A stretch of DNA of 27,022 nt from Anaerolineae bacterium (lineage in GTDB: Bacteria; Chloroflexota; Anaerolineae; 4572-78; J111). Below, in pieces: positions 23,405 to 27,022 of the stretch. Each line of letters starts with the position of its first letter. Position 1 is the stretch's first letter. The position numbers and the translations under genes were made by a program. The notes below the pieces were generated by a model, which searched no databases, was not told the DNA's origin, and saw only the letters and a list, made by a program, of their open reading frames with translations. The stretch lies in the NCBI GenBank assembly GCA_023151115.1, contig JAKLJP010000072.1, forward strand, positions 1-27,022, written 5' to 3'.

Positions 23405-26400
23405 TCAAACAGGCGCTTGAGGCAGGGTAAAACTAAAAATACTGCCCCGGCCTGGTATACCGTCACTTTCAACGCCAACCTCCCCGCCCAGCTTTTCGAC
23501 AATGCGCCGCACAATAGATAGGCCCAAGCCCTGTCCTTCGGCCCGAACCTGTCCTAATTGGGTGAAGGGTGTGAACAATTGTTGTTGCGCGGCCAGGCTC
23601 AGGCCAGGGCCATTATCATGCACCCAGAAGCGGACCATCGGCAGTGAAGCGGGCTGCGCTTCTCCGTCGGGCAAACTGGTAGCTTGCCCTACCACCGTTG
23701 CGCCCAGTTCCAGGCGAGGGGGCCGGCCGCCATATTTGATGGCGTTGCTGAGGTAATTGGCCCAAACTTCTTCGATCCAGGGGGCGTAGCCCAGCGCCAC
23801 CGGCCATACTGCCGGCAAAATAATCTCGGCTTGATGTTCCTCAATCAGGTGAGCCAGCCGTTGTTGCGCCTCAGCCACGATGCCCGCCATATCCAGGGGA
23901 GCTGATTTTACCTCCTTTTTGCGCACACTGGCTAAAAGGAGTAATTCACCAATAATGCTGTTCATTTTACGCCCGCTTCGAGCAATAATCTGGAGATATT
24001 TTTGTCTCTCGTTAGGCGTCAAGAGGGCATCATCTTCGATGAGGATGTCAGCGTAGCCGGTAATCGGCCCCAAAGGGACTTTCAAGTCGTGCGCAACGGT
24101 GTGGGCAAAGGCGTCCAACTCCTCGTTGCGGGCTTGTAGTTCAGCCGCCTGTTGGCGTAGGGCCGCCTCGGCCTGCTTGCGCTCGGTAATTTCGCGCAAG
24201 GCGGCGTTGTAGAGATTGGCACTATCAAGGATCAATGCGGCCAATTGGGATAGCAGGACGCCTTTTTGAATCTGTTCTGGTTTGAAAGGATAATCCGGCT
24301 CATCTCGCCCTAAGGTCAGTACCCCCAAACATGCTGGACCAATCATAATGGGAAAATCGGCTACGGCACGCAAATGAACACCGTTGTAAACAGCACGATA
24401 AGCCGCCCAGGTTGAATAGTCGTCCAGGATAGCCGGTTGCCCGGTATCGTGCGCTTGCCACGAAAGGAGAGCTTCACCGCGGGCGATACGGTCGCCCAAC
24501 AGAAACGGCTGGTTCTGGGTAAAAGCGCGGACAACCAATTCGTCGCCCTCTTTGAGCATGAGTTCGCCATAGGGCGCATCCAATAAAGTGGCCGCGCTGT
24601 CAACCAGGGCTTGTAATAAATCGTCCATCTCCCGATGGTTGAGCAAATCGAGGGTAATTTGGTGCAGCGCCTCCAAAAATTCGTTCTGGCGGAGCAAGGT
24701 TTCCTCGGCCTGCTTATGATCGAAGATGACGGCCGCTTGATTAGCCAGTGCCAGCAGTAAATCTAGATCTGTGGAGGTAAAATCGCGTTCTTCGGGCCGA
24801 TTGATAGCGGTCAGCGTCCCCAGAATATTATCCCGATAAAGTAAAGGCGCAACCATGACAGCCCCGCAGTTTGTCTCGGCGCGCCGCCGCCGCACCTCCC
24901 AGCTCTCGCGCTCGTCGGGTAAGCCTTGAGGCGATAGAGCCGGCTGCTTTTCTCGCAAAACCCAACCGCTCAATCCCTGCCACAACTCCTCAAAAGGAAC
25001 GGCTACAATCTGCTCTGAGCCGAGACCGCTACTAATAAAATGCGTCGCCTCTCGCCGGTTCAGGTCAAAGATAATCAGCGCCGCTCGATTGGCCGGTACG
25101 GCCGTAACCACACTGTCCACCACTGTCTGTAACAGGTCGGGCAAACTCTCGGCTAACACCACACTTTGACTGATTCGATAGAGCGCCTCAGTTTTGGCCA
25201 AGGTGGCTTGCAACACTGCCTCAATTTGCTTGCGCTCGGTTACATCGCGTATAGCTGCTACCCTGACCATCCGCCCCTGGTAAGGGATGATTTTAGCCCA
25301 AATTTCAGCCGGGAAAGTTGAGCCATCTTTTTTTAGGCCCATCACCTCGTAAGGTTTTTCGTAATCCGATTGGACATGCTGCATAATTAAATCTCGGTAT
25401 TCTGGCGTAGCAAAGCCCAAGACATTCTTGCCCTTCACTTCTGCCAGTTCATAGCCCACCATCAGGGCAAAAGATTGATTGGCATCTAAAATTTGCCCCT
25501 GGTCGTGAATAACGATGCCCTCAAAAGTAGCGTCGGAGAGACGGTGGAACCGCTCTTCACTCTCGCGCAGCGATTCTTCGGCTTGCCGGCGCTCGGTGAT
25601 TTCCCGTTCTAACTGTTTAACCGCTTCTGTCAATTCAAGGGTGCGTTCTTTAACCAATTCTTCCAGGTATTCTTTGTATCTTTGTAACTCCTCCTGCGCC
25701 TGCCTGTGGGCGGTAATGTCGGTGGCTACGCCGAGAACTTGATAAGCCCCGCCATTGTTGTCCGGGATAGGACGTTTAATGGTTTGCAGCCAGCGAATCC
25801 GGCCGGCGGCATCGGTGATATATTCCTCGGTAATAAATTTTTCCTGGAGGGTATTCATCACGTCCAGGTCGTCGCGCCGAAAATGCTCATTTTGGGCCGT
25901 CTCCGGATTAAAGTCGGCGTCGGTTTTGCCCAGTATCTCTTCAATGGTTGTCCCAAAAACATCGGCGACGGCCTGGTTGGCCAGGGTAAAACGCCCGGCC
26001 CGATCCTTGGCAAAGATCAGGTGAGGATTGATGTCAATCACTTGCCGCAAAAAGGCCCGCTGTTCTTTCAGAGCTTCTTCCGCCTGGTTGCGCTCGGCCA
26101 GGGCTGCCGCCAGCAGCAGGGCTGTTATCGCCATTGTGCTGACGAAGCCATGCAAGAGTAATAAACTGGCCTCAATCGTCCCCTGGACAAAGGGGCCAAC
26201 ACCCTGCGCCGTTCCCCAAACCGCCAGACCGGCGGCCACCAGGGTTGCCGTCACTGCCCCGCGTTGGCCGAACCGAAACGCCGCCCAAATCACAAAAGGG
26301 AATATAATATAGGCCAGCGGATAGTTGGCCACTTGACTTATATAAAACCCGCCAAAAACAAGCTCACCGGCGATGACCAGGGCCGCCAACAACCCTACAG

Positions 26401-26941
26401 CCTCGACAACTTGCCGCAGCGGCATAGCCAGGCGAGGCTGGTAGCCCCAGATTAGCAAAGCCGGCGCGACCACCAGGGCGCCCATGGCATCGCCCAACCA
26501 CCAAACCCACCACACTGAACCATAATCGGCCCAAGCCATAGCCCCGGTCAAGCCCAAACTGGCTGCGCCGATGGCAGCGCTAATCATTGGGCTGACCATC
26601 GCTCCCAAAAAGACCAAACTGAGCACATCGCGCAGTCGCTCCAGGGTATAACGCAGACCGATACGGTTTAACAGGTAAGCGCCCACTACGGCTTCCAGGG
26701 TATTTCCTAGTGATATCCCTACGGCTGCCAGAGACGCCCCGGCTGAAAGGTTTACCAGCAATGCGCCCAGAGCAATACCAGGCCAGAGCCGATAACCAAA
26801 CAAGAGCAAAGCGGCCAGAGCTACACCCGTTGGCGGCCACACCAGGGTCACAATTCCCCTGAAGGATGCCAGAGATAGGCCCATTTTAGCTACACCAAAA
26901 TAAACTGCCGCCAGGATTACTAGCTGAGCGAGATAAAGCAA
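23405..26941 (-). CDS. MASE1-PAS-PAS-GAF-GAF sensor histidine kinase
   Basis: 1178 residues. The N-terminal MASE1-type membrane sensor (about 1-280) carries VTLVWPPTGVALAALL. PAS 1 spans about 295-420, a coiled coil with EELVKERTLELTEA about 420-470, and PAS 2 about 470-590 (ending AAIRDVTERKQ). Two GAF domains follow (about 600-755 and 770-925). HisKA carries FAHTVAHDLKVPL with phospho-acceptor H951. The ATPase domain has WANYLSNAIKYGG (N box), DNGPGL and GQGLGLSIV. Residues about 1082-1098, between the N box and DNGPGL, are a translated repeat. No response regulator is adjacent. The start called is TTG at 26941 with no ribosome-binding site; the frame stays open upstream through IELNNPVKIKSPY without ATG or GTG, so the N-terminus is uncertain. 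Confidence 0.87.
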   Translation of the reverse strand: MLYLAQLVILAAVYFGVAKMGLSLASFRGIVTLVWPPTGVALAALLLFGYRLWPGIALGALLVNLSAGASLAAVGISLGNTLEAVVGAYLLNRIGLRYTLERLRDVLSLVFLGAMVSPMISAAIGAASLGLTGAMAWADYGSVWWVWWLGDAMGALVVAPALLIWGYQPRLAMPLRQVVEAVGLLAALVIAGELVFGGFYISQVANYPLAYIIFPFVIWAAFRFGQRGAVTATLVAAGLAVWGTAQGVGPFVQGTIEASLLLLHGFVSTMAITALLLAAALAERNQAEEALKEQRAFLRQVIDINPHLIFAKDRAGRFTLANQAVADVFGTTIEEILGKTDADFNPETAQNEHFRRDDLDVMNTLQEKFITEEYITDAAGRIRWLQTIKRPIPDNNGGAYQVLGVATDITAHRQAQEELQRYKEYLEELVKERTLELTEAVKQLEREITERRQAEESLRESEERFHRLSDATFEGIVIHDQGQILDANQSFALMVGYELAEVKGKNVLGFATPEYRDLIMQHVQSDYEKPYEVMGLKKDGSTFPAEIWAKIIPYQGRMVRVAAIRDVTERKQIEAVLQATLAKTEALYRISQSVVLAESLPDLLQTVVDSVVTAVPANRAALIIFDLNRREATHFISSGLGSEQIVAVPFEELWQGLSGWVLREKQPALSPQGLPDERESWEVRRRRAETNCGAVMVAPLLYRDNILGTLTAINRPEERDFTSTDLDLLLALANQAAVIFDHKQAEETLLRQNEFLEALHQITLDLLNHREMDDLLQALVDSAATLLDAPYGELMLKEGDELVVRAFTQNQPFLLGDRIARGEALLSWQAHDTGQPAILDDYSTWAAYRAVYNGVHLRAVADFPIMIGPACLGVLTLGRDEPDYPFKPEQIQKGVLLSQLAALILDSANLYNAALREITERKQAEAALRQQAAELQARNEELDAFAHTVAHDLKVPLGPITGYADILIEDDALLTPNERQKYLQIIARSGRKMNSIIGELLLLASVRKKEVKSAPLDMAGIVAEAQQRLAHLIEEHQAEIILPAVWPVALGYAPWIEEVWANYLSNAIKYGGRPPRLELGATVVGQATSLPDGEAQPASLPMVRFWVHDNGPGLSLAAQQQLFTPFTQLGQVRAEGQGLGLSIVRRIVEKLGGEVGVESDGIPGRGSIFSFTLPQAPV
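23645..23695. repeat. Palindromic insert in the kinase ATPase domain
   Basis: GGGCAA (23669-23674) pairs with TTGCCC (23684-23689), and GGTAG/CTACC (23678-23693) forms an overlapping stem. The stretch encodes GQATSLPDGEAQPASLP, which breaks the usual short path from the N-box helix to the DNGPG strand. The sequence is low-complexity and in frame. Confidence 0.6.
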
Positions 26942-26997
26942 ATAAGGGGATTTTATCTTTACAGGGTTGTTCAGTTCTATAGGACGCCGACATAATT

Positions 26998-27005
26998 AAG
27001 GAGGT
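26998..27005 (+). promoter_or_regulatory. Possible ribosome-binding site at the window edge
   Basis: AAGGAGGT on the + strand is a full Shine-Dalgarno match 17 bases from the window end. No start codon is visible in the remaining bases, so a divergent gene may begin just outside, or the match is chance. Confidence 0.25.
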
Positions 27006-27022
27006 TATCAAGGTTCAGACCG

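Overview
The window looks like chromosome of a Chloroflexota bacterium (Anaerolineae/Caldilineae-like). The argument rests on its very large membrane proteins of the TIGR03662/DUF2298 ('Chlor_Arch_YYY', YYYxG motif) and TIGR03663 (Agl23-like, DE and HGP motifs) families. These families are known mainly from Chloroflexi and some archaea and tend to occur in the same genomes. GC is moderate to high, except for a visibly AT-richer restriction-modification block.

Layout. 1-2766 (+): a small respiratory-type cluster of a di-heme cytochrome c, a DUF2231 membrane protein and a membrane-anchored mono-heme cytochrome. 2890-21570 (-): a long same-strand array. In transcription order it holds a 1646-residue GT-C/DUF2298 fusion, an isochorismatase-like hydrolase, a second DUF2298 protein, an ECF sigma factor with a coupled anti-sigma-like membrane protein, a divergent GT-C paralogue, a two-gene type II R-M system (DUF1156-like methylase overlapping a NotI-like nuclease), an Agl23-like protein fused to an NHL propeller, and a pentapeptide-repeat protein. 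21780-23404 (+): a SAM methyltransferase and an adenosine-deaminase-family enzyme. 23405-26941 (-): a MASE1-PAS-PAS-GAF-GAF histidine kinase. The four GT-C/DUF2298 proteins probably act together in making or moving a lipid-linked glycan or surface polymer. That role is inferred from family and context; the biochemistry of DUF2298 is unknown to me.

The most unusual feature is a pervasive set of short 'word-repeat' palindromes. Intergenic copies are 17-19 bp inverted repeats made of near-tandem words (acgcaagac, cacagag, cacgaatta, gtgatgcgt, ggtagcaagg). They lie just upstream of start codons, and three carry a shared tail, GTCCAGGTTAGG, that in two cases supplies the ribosome-binding site. 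Other word families (ttggaagg, cgcctctt, cccctaac, ggatgaaggcgg, accggggacc) sit in frame inside the large membrane proteins. The two DUF2298 paralogues carry different word families in the same two homologous loops. I see no transposase, tRNA, rRNA or CRISPR array.
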